Source of the DNA: Hofstenia miamia
Lineage: Eukaryota; Xenacoelomorpha; Acoela
NCBI GenBank assembly: GCA_004352715.1
Contig: SCFE01000018.1
Location: forward strand, 1,673,883-1,737,882
Direction: 5' to 3'
Length of the DNA stretch: 64,000 nt
Both the position numbers and the translations under genes were made by a program. The notes below the pieces were generated by a model. It saw only the letters and a program-made list of their open reading frames with translations. It was not told the origin of the DNA and searched no databases. Position 1 is the stretch's first letter. The number at the start of each line of letters is the position of its first letter. Below are positions 11,647-21,935 of the stretch, piece by piece.

Positions 11647-12789
11647 ATGTACCCCCGTATTCTACTTATAAATGCCAGGTCTATCAAAAAATATGTTGTT
11701 CATTTAAGAAAACGGGCTTCATCTATTTTGGCTGATGATCTAAATAATTTAGATATAGACATTTGCTTAGTAACTGAATCTCATCTTAAGGAATGCATTC
11801 CAAATAGCTATATATCTATAAATGGCTATGATATATTTCGAAGAGATCGCATTGTGTGTACCTGTAGAAGGCGAAATTGTAATAATATGCATGGTGGAGG
11901 TGGCATTCTTGCATACATTAAATCGGAACTTAATTCTTATATTATTGAAACATCAATGAATTGCGAATCTATGTGGATTGGGGTGGATTGTAACAAAGAA
12001 TCCAAACATATCGTCAATGTTAGTTATCATCCCCCCTCTTCTAACAATGATACAAATTATTATCTCAATACATCTGTACAAAATATACAGATTAATTATC
12101 CCACTGTACCTTTGACTATTGCAGGAGATTTCAATAATCTTAGTATCAACGATCTTGTAACTAATGGTTTTACTAAACTAGATCATGGTCCTACAAGAGG
12201 TATATCTTCACTTGATTTAGTGCTTACAAACTCTCCACATCTTGTAGATTACGCCGCAACTATATCACCAAGCTTCCCAACAGATCACCTTGGGGTTCTT
12301 GTAAACCCAATTTGTCGATTTCCAGTTAAGCGCTTTCAATTATCTTTCCGTGACTTAGATGCTCGGTTTCATCTAGCATTTTCAACTGCACTTATATCTA
12401 ATTCATTTGATTACATTTATGATTTTACAGACGCTAATCTTGAATTGACTAAACTTCAACAGCACATAAAGGAACTATTCGAAAATTGCTATCCTATTAG
12501 AACTGTGCGGATGAGTAATCGTGATCCAAACTGGGTTACTCCCAAAGTTAAGTACCTTCTAGATAAGAAACACCTTGCTATAAAAAAATCGCAAGTGCAT
12601 AAATATATTACCTTAGATCATAGAATACAACAGATGAAAATGGACTATTTATCTACCAAAAAAGTCAAGGGTTGGTGGCGAAATGTAAATAATATAACAC
12701 ACAGAAAATACAGTTCAGCAAAAATTGATCATTCTTCTTTTAATCCACAATTATTAAATGAACAATTCAACTTTTATAGACTTATCTAA
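11647..12789 (+). CDS. LINE ORF2, apurinic-type endonuclease domain
   Basis: A 380-residue open frame whose first 230 residues form an exonuclease-endonuclease-phosphatase domain, the nickase that primes LINE insertion. Visible active-site residues are N9 (LLINARS), E44 (LVTESHL), D161 and N163 (AGDFNNL), D190 (SSLDLVLTN) and the D213-H214 pair (PTDHLGV), all the expected ones. A SNRDPNWVTPKVKYLL block precedes the normal RT start. The frame ends at RLI, where an internal deletion joins it out of phase to the RT palm at 12,758-12,800. The endonuclease looks intact; the ORF2 protein as a whole is not. Confidence 0.85.
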   Translation: MYPRILLINARSIKKYVVHLRKRASSILADDLNNLDIDICLVTESHLKECIPNSYISINGYDIFRRDRIVCTCRRRNCNNMHGGGGILAYIKSELNSYIIETSMNCESMWIGVDCNKESKHIVNVSYHPPSSNNDTNYYLNTSVQNIQINYPTVPLTIAGDFNNLSINDLVTNGFTKLDHGPTRGISSLDLVLTNSPHLVDYAATISPSFPTDHLGVLVNPICRFPVKRFQLSFRDLDARFHLAFSTALISNSFDYIYDFTDANLELTKLQQHIKELFENCYPIRTVRMSNRDPNWVTPKVKYLLDKKHLAIKKSQVHKYITLDHRIQQMKMDYLSTKKVKGWWRNVNNITHRKYSSAKIDHSSFNPQLLNEQFNFYRLI

Positions 12790-13588
12790 AGCTTTCGATC
12801 AATTATGCCAAGAACAAGCTGCTAGCAATTTTCCTGATTTTATAAAGTACTCACAAGTATGTACATGGCTATATGACTTCAGCATAGGTAGAAAGCAGCA
12901 ATTATTGTGGGAGGGCAACAATGAAACTGCACTTCCAATAGATCTTGGATCATCACAGGGAACAGTAGGAGGTCCTAATATTTTTAGTATCGCAGAAGAT
13001 AAACTTCGTAAAATACATGAAACATCATTACTACCTAAGTATTCGGATGATATGACTCCATCTAGTCTTTGTGTTGACCGTGCAAGTGAACAAGAGAAGT
13101 CAATATTCATAGAACAAGTTAATAATGTAATAAGATGGGCCACAGATAATAACTTAAAGATCAATAATTCAAAATCAAAACAAATCAGATTTTCCTTAAA
13201 TTCATCATCTAATTGCAATTGTACTATCCCAAAAGAATTTGAAATCGTAAAAGAAACTAGTTTATTAGGTATAATATTTCAGGAAAATATGAAATTCTCA
13301 AGTCATATCAACAAAATGCTTAATCAATTAAATCGAACATTATATATTTTTCGTGATCTAATTCACAATAATGTCAATATAAAAGATAGAACAAAGGTGT
13401 TTGAGGCAATTGTTGTATCCAAAGTGCGATATGATATAGCTATTTATGGAGGAAATAAGACTCATCTTAATGACATCAACAAATTCTTTCGAGCTTGTTT
13501 TGTTAAAAATTATTGCGACAATATATATGATGCATTCGTGATAAGAGATGAAGAAGACCAAAGATTAGTAAATACGTTCTATAAAAAT
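12758..13588 (+). pseudogene. LINE copy 2 reverse transcriptase, fingers deleted
   Basis: The frame opens directly at FIDLSKAFDQL, the first catalytic palm motif, then has SSQGTVGGPNIFSIA and KYSDDMTPSSLC (the YxDD box as YSDD), followed by thumb-region sequence to the N gap. The family normally has roughly 200 residues of fingers between the endonuclease linker and this motif; these are missing, and the junction shifts the frame against the endonuclease ORF. Copy 1 shows the same palm motifs (DFSKAFDQL, SSQGTVGGPNIYSM), which confirms the family link. Confidence 0.85.
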
Positions 13589-14588
13589 NNNNNNNNNNNN
13601 NNNNNNNNNNNNNNNNNNNNNNNNNNNNNNNNNNNNNNNNNNNNNNNNNNNNNNNNNNNNNNNNNNNNNNNNNNNNNNNNNNNNNNNNNNNNNNNNNNNN
13701 NNNNNNNNNNNNNNNNNNNNNNNNNNNNNNNNNNNNNNNNNNNNNNNNNNNNNNNNNNNNNNNNNNNNNNNNNNNNNNNNNNNNNNNNNNNNNNNNNNNN
13801 NNNNNNNNNNNNNNNNNNNNNNNNNNNNNNNNNNNNNNNNNNNNNNNNNNNNNNNNNNNNNNNNNNNNNNNNNNNNNNNNNNNNNNNNNNNNNNNNNNNN
13901 NNNNNNNNNNNNNNNNNNNNNNNNNNNNNNNNNNNNNNNNNNNNNNNNNNNNNNNNNNNNNNNNNNNNNNNNNNNNNNNNNNNNNNNNNNNNNNNNNNNN
14001 NNNNNNNNNNNNNNNNNNNNNNNNNNNNNNNNNNNNNNNNNNNNNNNNNNNNNNNNNNNNNNNNNNNNNNNNNNNNNNNNNNNNNNNNNNNNNNNNNNNN
14101 NNNNNNNNNNNNNNNNNNNNNNNNNNNNNNNNNNNNNNNNNNNNNNNNNNNNNNNNNNNNNNNNNNNNNNNNNNNNNNNNNNNNNNNNNNNNNNNNNNNN
14201 NNNNNNNNNNNNNNNNNNNNNNNNNNNNNNNNNNNNNNNNNNNNNNNNNNNNNNNNNNNNNNNNNNNNNNNNNNNNNNNNNNNNNNNNNNNNNNNNNNNN
14301 NNNNNNNNNNNNNNNNNNNNNNNNNNNNNNNNNNNNNNNNNNNNNNNNNNNNNNNNNNNNNNNNNNNNNNNNNNNNNNNNNNNNNNNNNNNNNNNNNNNN
14401 NNNNNNNNNNNNNNNNNNNNNNNNNNNNNNNNNNNNNNNNNNNNNNNNNNNNNNNNNNNNNNNNNNNNNNNNNNNNNNNNNNNNNNNNNNNNNNNNNNNN
14501 NNNNNNNNNNNNNNNNNNNNNNNNNNNNNNNNNNNNNNNNNNNNNNNNNNNNNNNNNNNNNNNNNNNNNNNNNNNNNNNNNNNNNNNN
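13589..14588. other. Assembly gap, exactly 1,000 N
   Basis: The round length suggests a placeholder. The 43 bases at 13,515-13,557 are repeated exactly at 14,589-14,631, right after the gap, so the flanks overlap rather than lie 1 kb apart. Confidence 0.95.
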
Positions 14589-14889
14589 GCGACAATATAT
14601 ATGATGCATTCGTGATAAGAGATGAAGAAGATTAGTAAATAAGATCTATAGAAATAATCGCCATCCATTACACCAGGTACTTATGAAAAATCGAAACATG
14701 CGTCATAACAGAAGCGGAAAAGAATACATTCCAATGTTAACAAGAACAGAAGCATTTAAAAAGAGTTTTATTCCACGCGTCCTATCCAAATTTTAAAGTA
14801 TTTTATGTTAAATCACATATCAAAAAACATTTTTCACAGACATTTGTGAACAAATTTCATATGCTTAGTTTTCTTTTTATTTATTTATT

Positions 14890-15525
14890 TTGTTTTACCA
14901 TCTCGTGTACTTCGAGCATGGAAATAAAGTTTTTCAATGTTCAATATTTTCAATTGTCAACACTGCTTAGACAGCCCTCTCAGAAGCTAAATATTGGAGA
15001 AAACGTGTTGTTGGCAAGGTCCTACGCGATCGGCATGTATCTCGTCTGAATGGTTTTGGTAAGGCACTCTTTTACCTTCTCCTATGAGGCGTTGTGTTAC
15101 TCTCAATCACCTATGCTTGCGAAACGTGGGCAGAAACTTGTAGAGAACTGGAGATGCTTGAGACTTCCATAAACACCTATAAAAGGGTCTTTTGTGGCGT
15201 CTCACCCTGGGATAAACTCACAAAGGAACAGGTTAATGGACTCATACCTTTCCAACAACAGCACAAAATAGTAGCACGTAAGCGCTTACTATTTGTAAGC
15301 CGGATGATGTCGCACAGTGAAAGTTATGATAGTGAACGCTCCTTAGAGTTTCAAATGACAAAAGTATCAATAGTTCCCGAAGGTAATGACCACATTGTAA
15401 GTGCAGGCAGAAGTCAGTGTTGGGGTAGGCGGTTTGTACTTGATGTGCAGTGGTTAATGGACGTTTCTCTAGGGGAGAATCAGATATTTTCCACGTTGAC
15501 CACATCGTATACTCAAAATAAATAA
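14890..15525 (+). pseudogene. RTE-like LINE reverse transcriptase, C-terminal piece
   Basis: The stretch from 15,094 reads SITYACETWAETCRELEMLE, then KRVFCGVSPWDKLTKEQVN and ARKRLLFVSRMMSHSES. This is the classical LINE C-terminal block (L.Y.CETW ... R.LR.I.GV...D...N ... R.R.L...GH). The preceding stretch (14,900-15,049) is in another frame and resembles the linker before it. It continues the RT at 9.44-10.49 kb, interrupted by LINE copy 2. The GH after the final R-rich block is absent. Confidence 0.75.
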
Positions 15526-15715
15526 CTAATGTTATTCAAAAAATGGCTATCTCTATTAAGGCTTTTAGCATTATATCTCAAAAAATTCCAACCACATCAA
15601 AAATTCAACTAATTCTAACGTTAATACTAAGCCACTGTAATTATTAAAACATATGTATACCTACATAAATCAACAACTTTTGAATAAATTCAATGTGCAC
15701 ATAAAATTAGATATA

Positions 15716-16304
15716 CAGGGTGGGGAAGCAAAATTTACAATGAGCTTTAAGTTTAAGTTGTTTTTACTCAGTAAAATTGAGTCACTTGTTTTAAAATATT
15801 ACTCATGTTGATGTCATAACTATTCTAGCACACTGAGGCCCTATATATACAAAATGGAAATTATGTATGGACAAAGTATGGTGCCCTGGCTCACACAGTA
15901 AGAAAAATACAAGAATTTTGCAAATCAAATTTCTGTAATTTTTGGAAGTCGTGTTTATGGCCACCTTCTAGCCCAGACCTAAACCATTTGGATTATTCTT
16001 TTTGGAGCCTTTTACAAAATGCTACCAATAGAACATCGCACAGCAATGTCGACTTGCTCAAAGAAACTATTACACAAGAATGGGAGAGGTTGTCTCCGGA
16101 GTATTTGAAGAAGACATGTGAAAGTTTCAGGAGACGTATGAAGGCAGTTATTGTGAAAGAAGTCGGTCACATAGCATAAAAACATTTTTACGTATGCATT
16201 TTCTCGTGGCAAATGATTTGTCATAACTTCCTATAACGTAATAAGTCATACGTTGTTGTTAAAGTCCTGTCGTAAAATATTGTAAATTTTGCTTCCCCAC
16301 CCTG
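15716..16304 (+). mobile_element. Tc1/mariner-type element, 589 bp, perfect 26-bp TIRs
   Basis: The left end CAGGGTGGGGAAGCAAAATT and six further bases are matched exactly by the reverse complement of the right end. TA lies on each side, the standard target duplication of the superfamily. Inside, at about 15,960-16,179, is the C-terminal part of an IS630/Tc-type transposase: PPSSPDLNHLDYSFWSLLQ (including the third catalytic acidic site region) followed by about 50 residues to the stop at 16,179. The first two thirds of the transposase are gone, so it is an internally deleted copy. Confidence 0.9.
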
Positions 16305-16411
16305 TAAAAATTGCAGTTAATGATTTATATGACAGGAATCAGAAATCAGAAAATTAAAAACTTTTCTAAATCCACAGTGCATTATTTATAAAAAGTATTA
16401 ATTACTTTCTA

Positions 16412-16723
16412 TTGAAATTGTTCAATACAACAAATAAAAACGTATTAACTACTTTGTATAAAATATTTAATAATATTGTTAAATACCACACATTCAATTT
16501 TCTATCCTCTAAAATATTACTTATACATAATCATAAAACTTTAAAAATTAAGCCAATTAAATATAACAAGAAAATAATGAAAAATTCATTTCTTAACACA
16601 TCAATAAACAAAGATAATAATTTATCTAAAACTATAAAGCAAACTAATAAATTAAGAGTATTTAAAAACAAAATTGATAAACACATAGATAGTTATAGAA
16701 AGGAAAGGCTTAAATACAAGTGA
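16412..16723 (+). pseudogene. LINE 3' coding end
   Basis: A 103-codon Lys/Asn-rich open stretch whose end, roughly KNSFLNTSINKDNNLSKTI then LRVFKNKIDKH, has the layout of the C-terminus of CR1/jockey-type ORF2 proteins (N.SF..R.I..WN.LP..I......FK..L..H). No RT motifs are present upstream. It is probably a 5'-truncated insertion of a LINE different from copies 1 and 2. Confidence 0.5.
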
Positions 16724-16959
16724 CGAGGCTTCAAATTTTATAATACTGATTATTCAATATACCGATTCTAAATTCGCCATAACCCAAGCTAGTGATTGTA
16801 ATTATTTTTGAATGTCTTTGTTGCTTTTATTTGTATTGTTTTTGTGACGCTATGTATAGTTGTAAAGAGAATTTTATATTGCACAAAGCCACTCTACATT
16901 TAGATATTTTCTTTTTCTTACTCTCAATGCCATACCATAGCATAACTGCAGTGACATGC

Positions 16960-17760
16960 TACACACACATTTAGCAAAATCATTCATTAGTGTATTTTTA
17001 AATACACTCAATGCAGCTCTCACCACTGAAGAATGGAATAAAGTTTTGTTTATAGTACTGTACAATGATTTCAAAAACTTATGACAGTTTCAAGGACATA
17101 CATTCTCTAAAATGGGTGCAAAAAGTGATTCAATGGATCCCACATCTCCAATCTGAAAAACATTTCAATCGATGAGTCACACTAAAAGCGTCATTGCTTA
17201 ATCGACATCGACTGTTTGCAGAATTTTTGGACTCAATGTGACTGGGGATGAGAAATAATGTACGTATTGAAACGTACGCAAGCGAAAGCATTGGATGAAC
17301 TTAGGCAAGAATCCGACAGCAGCAAGAAGAAAACTCAATTTTTGAGGATATAAATGGAATAGTGCATTGGGAGCTGTTGCCGACAGACAGAACAATTGAT
17401 TCCCAATGCAAACAATTAGGACTCCTACAAGCAACAATACTACAGGTGCGTTCAAAAGTGCAGCATATTGGACAAAGCACAGATGTTACACTGGGAAAGA
17501 AATCCTCACGTATCCTCCATATTCACTCAATTTCGCTCCCAGTGACTTCCAGCTCTTCGTTTTCTTATTGAAACACCTAAAAGGCCATAATTTGAACAAC
17601 GATAATGAATTGAAGGCGTTCTCTAAGCGTTTTTCAGAGGCAAGACTACTGAATTTTATCCCAATGGCTTCCTGAAACTCGTTGACAGGTGGTAAACTGT
17701 TATTAGTAGAGGCGGACATTATATAGACGAACTGATGAATCGATATGCTTTTAAGATATC
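16960..17760 (+). pseudogene. mariner transposase remnant
   Basis: Frameshifted pieces line up with mariner (Mos1-type) transposases: NGIVHWELLPTDRTIDSQ at about 17,350-17,400, LTYPPYSLNFAPSDFQLFVF at about 17,507-17,567 (the Y.P.LAPSD..LF block with the third aspartate), KGHNLNNDNELK, and a C-terminal stretch to about 17,720. There are at least five stops or frameshifts. Terminal repeats are not visible. It lies just beyond the 3' end of the ARM-TIR gene, in the opposite orientation. Confidence 0.75.
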
Positions 17761-18172
17761 TGCGTCAGGTTTTGTTTCCAATAATAAAATGTCGTAAAAA
17801 TGCATTTGCTTTCGATATTCAAGTAATTGGCAAAACAGTCAAAATAACACGATAGATCCAAAACTGTATTAAAAAGCAACAAAAGAAGATACTTTAAATT
17901 TTCAAATTATCAAATATTCGAACTGCACGTAAAAATTAGAATGTATTAAAGAAAAACATTGGAGCTAAAAGAGAAGCTCTCACTAGAATTTTTTTTGCTA
18001 TATTTATTGTACAATTGTACAGTGGTGATTCAAGCATAGAATTATTTAAAATTCAAATAACATTCTACGTTGCAAACACTAATCATATAATTTGGAAACT
18101 GAGGAATGCGATGAGGGCTCATGCTCAGAATGAATTGGATTAAATCATTCAGCACCAGACAAGAATATAAAT

Positions 18173-19562
18173 TTAATGTCCTTAAAATGAAAAAAATAAA
18201 TGAGAAGTAATAAGCGATATTGAAGTTTTCATAAAGAACTTACTTATTTTTGGAACAGCAGGCGTTTCTTTAGTGATGTATGTTACAATTTTAGTGATTG
18301 ATGCATCGAATTCTGATTCTAAGAAAACGTTGTAGTAAAGTGAGGTGCCAACAAGAATTCCTAGCCAGCTCGACGGTTGAAAATTATCTTCCATCATGAT
18401 CGGAATGATAAGTTTTTTACAACGGTATGCGTACATGGCCTCTAAATGAGAACAATAAACTAAGGAAGGCGTCTAAAAGCGAAAAAGACATTTCATAGAA
18501 AGTCTAACATCAAACTTCGATCTCATAAAAGAAACGTATTTTGACTCCAAGTATTGCTGATTGTTGACTAGACTAACAATAGGAAATTTGAATTTCATGT
18601 AAAAAACGGCGCTCAAAAGCGCAATAACAAATTAACTAATTGTATTCAGGAGAAAACGAGTGTTTAACTCTAATTAACGCATTAGTTCTCGAGAAACAAC
18701 CAAATTTCCCGTGTTTGTTAACACAGTTAATGCTGTATTTTTAGTATATTGTTGGGGCAATTATTTAAAAATTATAGCTAAACATGGGAAGTCATTATAT
18801 TTGAAACAAATTTCGACAAATATTGTTAAAAAAAATTCATGACGAATCGTGTCAAGAATAACTCAATATTAAGATGTATGAATGAAAAAAGTTAGCGATC
18901 GAAACGAGGTCTGTCTGTGAGAGTTTGCTCAGATAAAAGAGCGAATAAAACATTATGTTACGGCATATTTGAAATAGGATCCGGAAAAACGGACATTACA
19001 AAAAACTTTAATATCAATTTTGTGGAACATTGAACACATCTAAATTTGCAGGAATAGAAGTTTTCGGTTGAAGTTTAACCAAACCCAATGGGGAACAACA
19101 CAAGCCTAAGTCCAAAAAATGAAAATACAATAGAGCACTTAATAAATCATATAAATTCGGACCATTAGCAGCCCAAACCCAAATGATATAGAAAACAGCA
19201 GTACAGGCGCAGTTCAATTTGGAAAATAATTCAAGCTCAGCACAGATCCAATGCACCGGCTCAGCTCAAATATGTTGGAACTCTGAATACATCAATATAT
19301 TAATTCCACACTACATATAAATGTTTACTTTTACTATAGTAATTTTAATTTTGAAAAAAAAGAAATATCACCTGATCTACAAGCTGTGCTATTTTGATAA
19401 GACTCCGAAAGGCACAGAATGACAGCAAAGCTTTTCTCCACGGCTTCAGCCATTTGGGTGAGCACACAACCTTCTAAATCACGTTTCATCAAATAAAGAA
19501 TATTCCAAAGGTAATACAACGTGTTAGTAATCCAAAGAAATCTTTGAATTCAACATGTATGT

Positions 19563-19596
<34 letters not shown>

Positions 19597-21901
19597 GCAA
19601 CAACAACAAAACTATTCACCTTTACAGTGGTTAAGAAGAATTAAAATATAAAAAAACAAAGTATCTTAACAAAAATATAAATATTAATAAGAACTGAAAG
19701 AGCATTTACAATATATAAGAAGAGAACACGGATTATCAAAATTAAAGCGAGAAGACCAGATTAAGGAGTAGAGAAAGAGAGGACTTAAATTCAGAAGAAG
19801 ATAAGAAAAAGTCTAAGTGATGAGAAGTAACAGGTATTTAGCAATAGGAATAATGCGAATGAAAAATTTTGTGAGCGAGCTTTGTGGGTGCGAGTTTGAT
19901 GAAAGATAACAGAAGTATCAGAACCTATAGAATGCGAAGCAAATCGAATGTAATCAAAGGGATCAAGGTAATAGTTTTCTAACAAAAGAGTTGAAGGAAA
20001 GAAGGTCAAGAACTTGAAGCTGCAGCATGTTAAGTAAGGTAGAGTTCATACCCATTTGTTCCACATCTATCCATATAGGAACATCATTGGCTTCTAGTGC
20101 ATTCCGGACACGAAAAGCAAGATCTTGTGTATGCCAACAGTAGCTTATCATACAATGTACATCACCAATGTTAGATTCTGTTGCTAGTTTGACTGAAAAA
20201 CATATATGTAAATACCTAATTTCAAAGTGAAAAAAGTTCTTTTTAAGCATTTTATAACATTTGAGACTTAGAAATCAAAAGTTGAAAAATCGAAAAAAGG
20301 TTAACATTGTCTAAATTACGCTGAATTTACATTGGATCAATATAGCAACCAACTAAAATTAGTTCGACATCTCCGCTAAACTCGGTTATTAAGTTATTTC
20401 AAACCTTGCATGATTACAATGTTCCTAACATACAAAAAAATGCTTAAAATAACAAAAAACGTCGATAGATAATACATATAGAAATACCTGTAGATGCATT
20501 AACAACTCCAGGTAGACGATCTTGGAAGTGCTTTTCAAGTTCTAGCCAAGCACCATCGAGGGATTTAGAAGATTCCCTTGACAAGTCATTTTGAGCAGAC
20601 AAGGCTTTCATTACTAAACATACACTCCATAATCGCAGGATATTGTTCAATTTTATTTCATCCAAAACGGCATTGGAATTCTACTCAATATCTATATGCT
20701 AAAAACATAATATCAAAATAATCTTTACGAATTTTTTCATTAAAATTAAAAAAAGCCAATTCGAAATTTGTTAAATTACTCAGGAACGGAAATGGGAAGA
20801 GAGGTTCATGCATTACGATTTTATAAATACTTATTTTATAAAAATTGCCTGGCGAAAAAAAGCGATTGAAATTCCGACAGAAGAGAAGCGTTTTCCTATG
20901 TATTTTTATATTAATTAACATAAATAAATTGTTAGTGTATTAAAAACTCTCATTATCTTGCACAAACATTTATTATAAACGTGGGCAGCATACGACTGTA
21001 TTACACACATCACAGTGAGTAGACTACTAGTGTATCTTTCATGTCTTGAATTTTATTAAGAATGAAATGCTCATATTTTGCATGACCTTTTCAGGCAAAC
21101 TATTTCATCTCGCACTGACATTGAAATACGAAGTTTATTGAGTGTGCAATTATTTGAAAATATTTCTCCTCGACACGTTGATTCAGACCTGCAAAAAATT
21201 GTTGACGGAATTCATACAGTTCTGCTTACCGATTTGACAATTCTAGTTTTATGGATTCACACGTCAACTTAAATAAGAATTTATCTGCTATGGGGAAGAA
21301 GCTAGTCTCCTGGATGTTCTTAGAGAACATCCTTGGACCTTGCAAGTACAAAATGAAGACATTTCCCATCTGTGACAACTGTGAGGTTGACATGAATAGC
21401 ATAAATTCTCTTAGGGTAGGAATCGTACACATCCACAAGGTTTTGTCTGAATAACGTGAACAGAATTTCATCTTGAAATATCACTTTACTCTAATGATTC
21501 TTTGGTAGTCTGTTTCTTTCTGGCAAACAATAGTTCTCTTCTATTCATCTCAATCTCAATAGAAATGTTTTTAATCTATTCAACAGTCTGCGAAGAGTAT
21601 AATTGGTCACTTAAAAACAAACCATGAATTCAGTAATTGAGATTCAATTTAATGCGGGATTAGAAGATGACTTAGTAGAGTTTTGATAATTTTAGTTTGG
21701 GATAATACCTAAATGTATCCAACAGTTCAATATTTGCAACCTATGCTGGCTGAAAATATGCTAAATAAGCTGGGGCTGTGTGTGTTTGTCACACAGTAAT
21801 ATTTACTTACTTTATAAAAAAGTGAAATTTGTTATTAGTTAAATAGTTTTGAAATCAGAATGCCATATACATCTTAGAAATAGGAAATCACAAATTATAT
21901 G

Positions 21902-21935
<34 letters not shown>

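Larger units (their letters stand above)
10500..14830 (+). mobile_element. Non-LTR retrotransposon (jockey/CR1-like), copy 2
   Basis: A better-preserved copy of the family seen at 5.2-9.4 kb: intact ORF1 (10,672-11,631), intact endonuclease domain (from 11,647), then a reverse transcriptase lacking its fingers because of an internal deletion near 12,780. A 1,000-N gap interrupts it at 13,589. The 3' coding end, with REAFK-like and SFIPRVLSKF residues, is at about 14,740-14,797. It sits between two halves of an RTE-like LINE, so it looks nested. The exact ends are not resolved. Confidence 0.85.

Noticed and set aside
13503-14668. Long frames through the 1,000-N gap
   Set aside because: They consist almost wholly of undetermined bases.
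20444-20665. Unspliced minus frame starting in the intron at 20,665
   Set aside because: Only 20,488-20,613 fits splice sites and phase; the upstream residues are intron.
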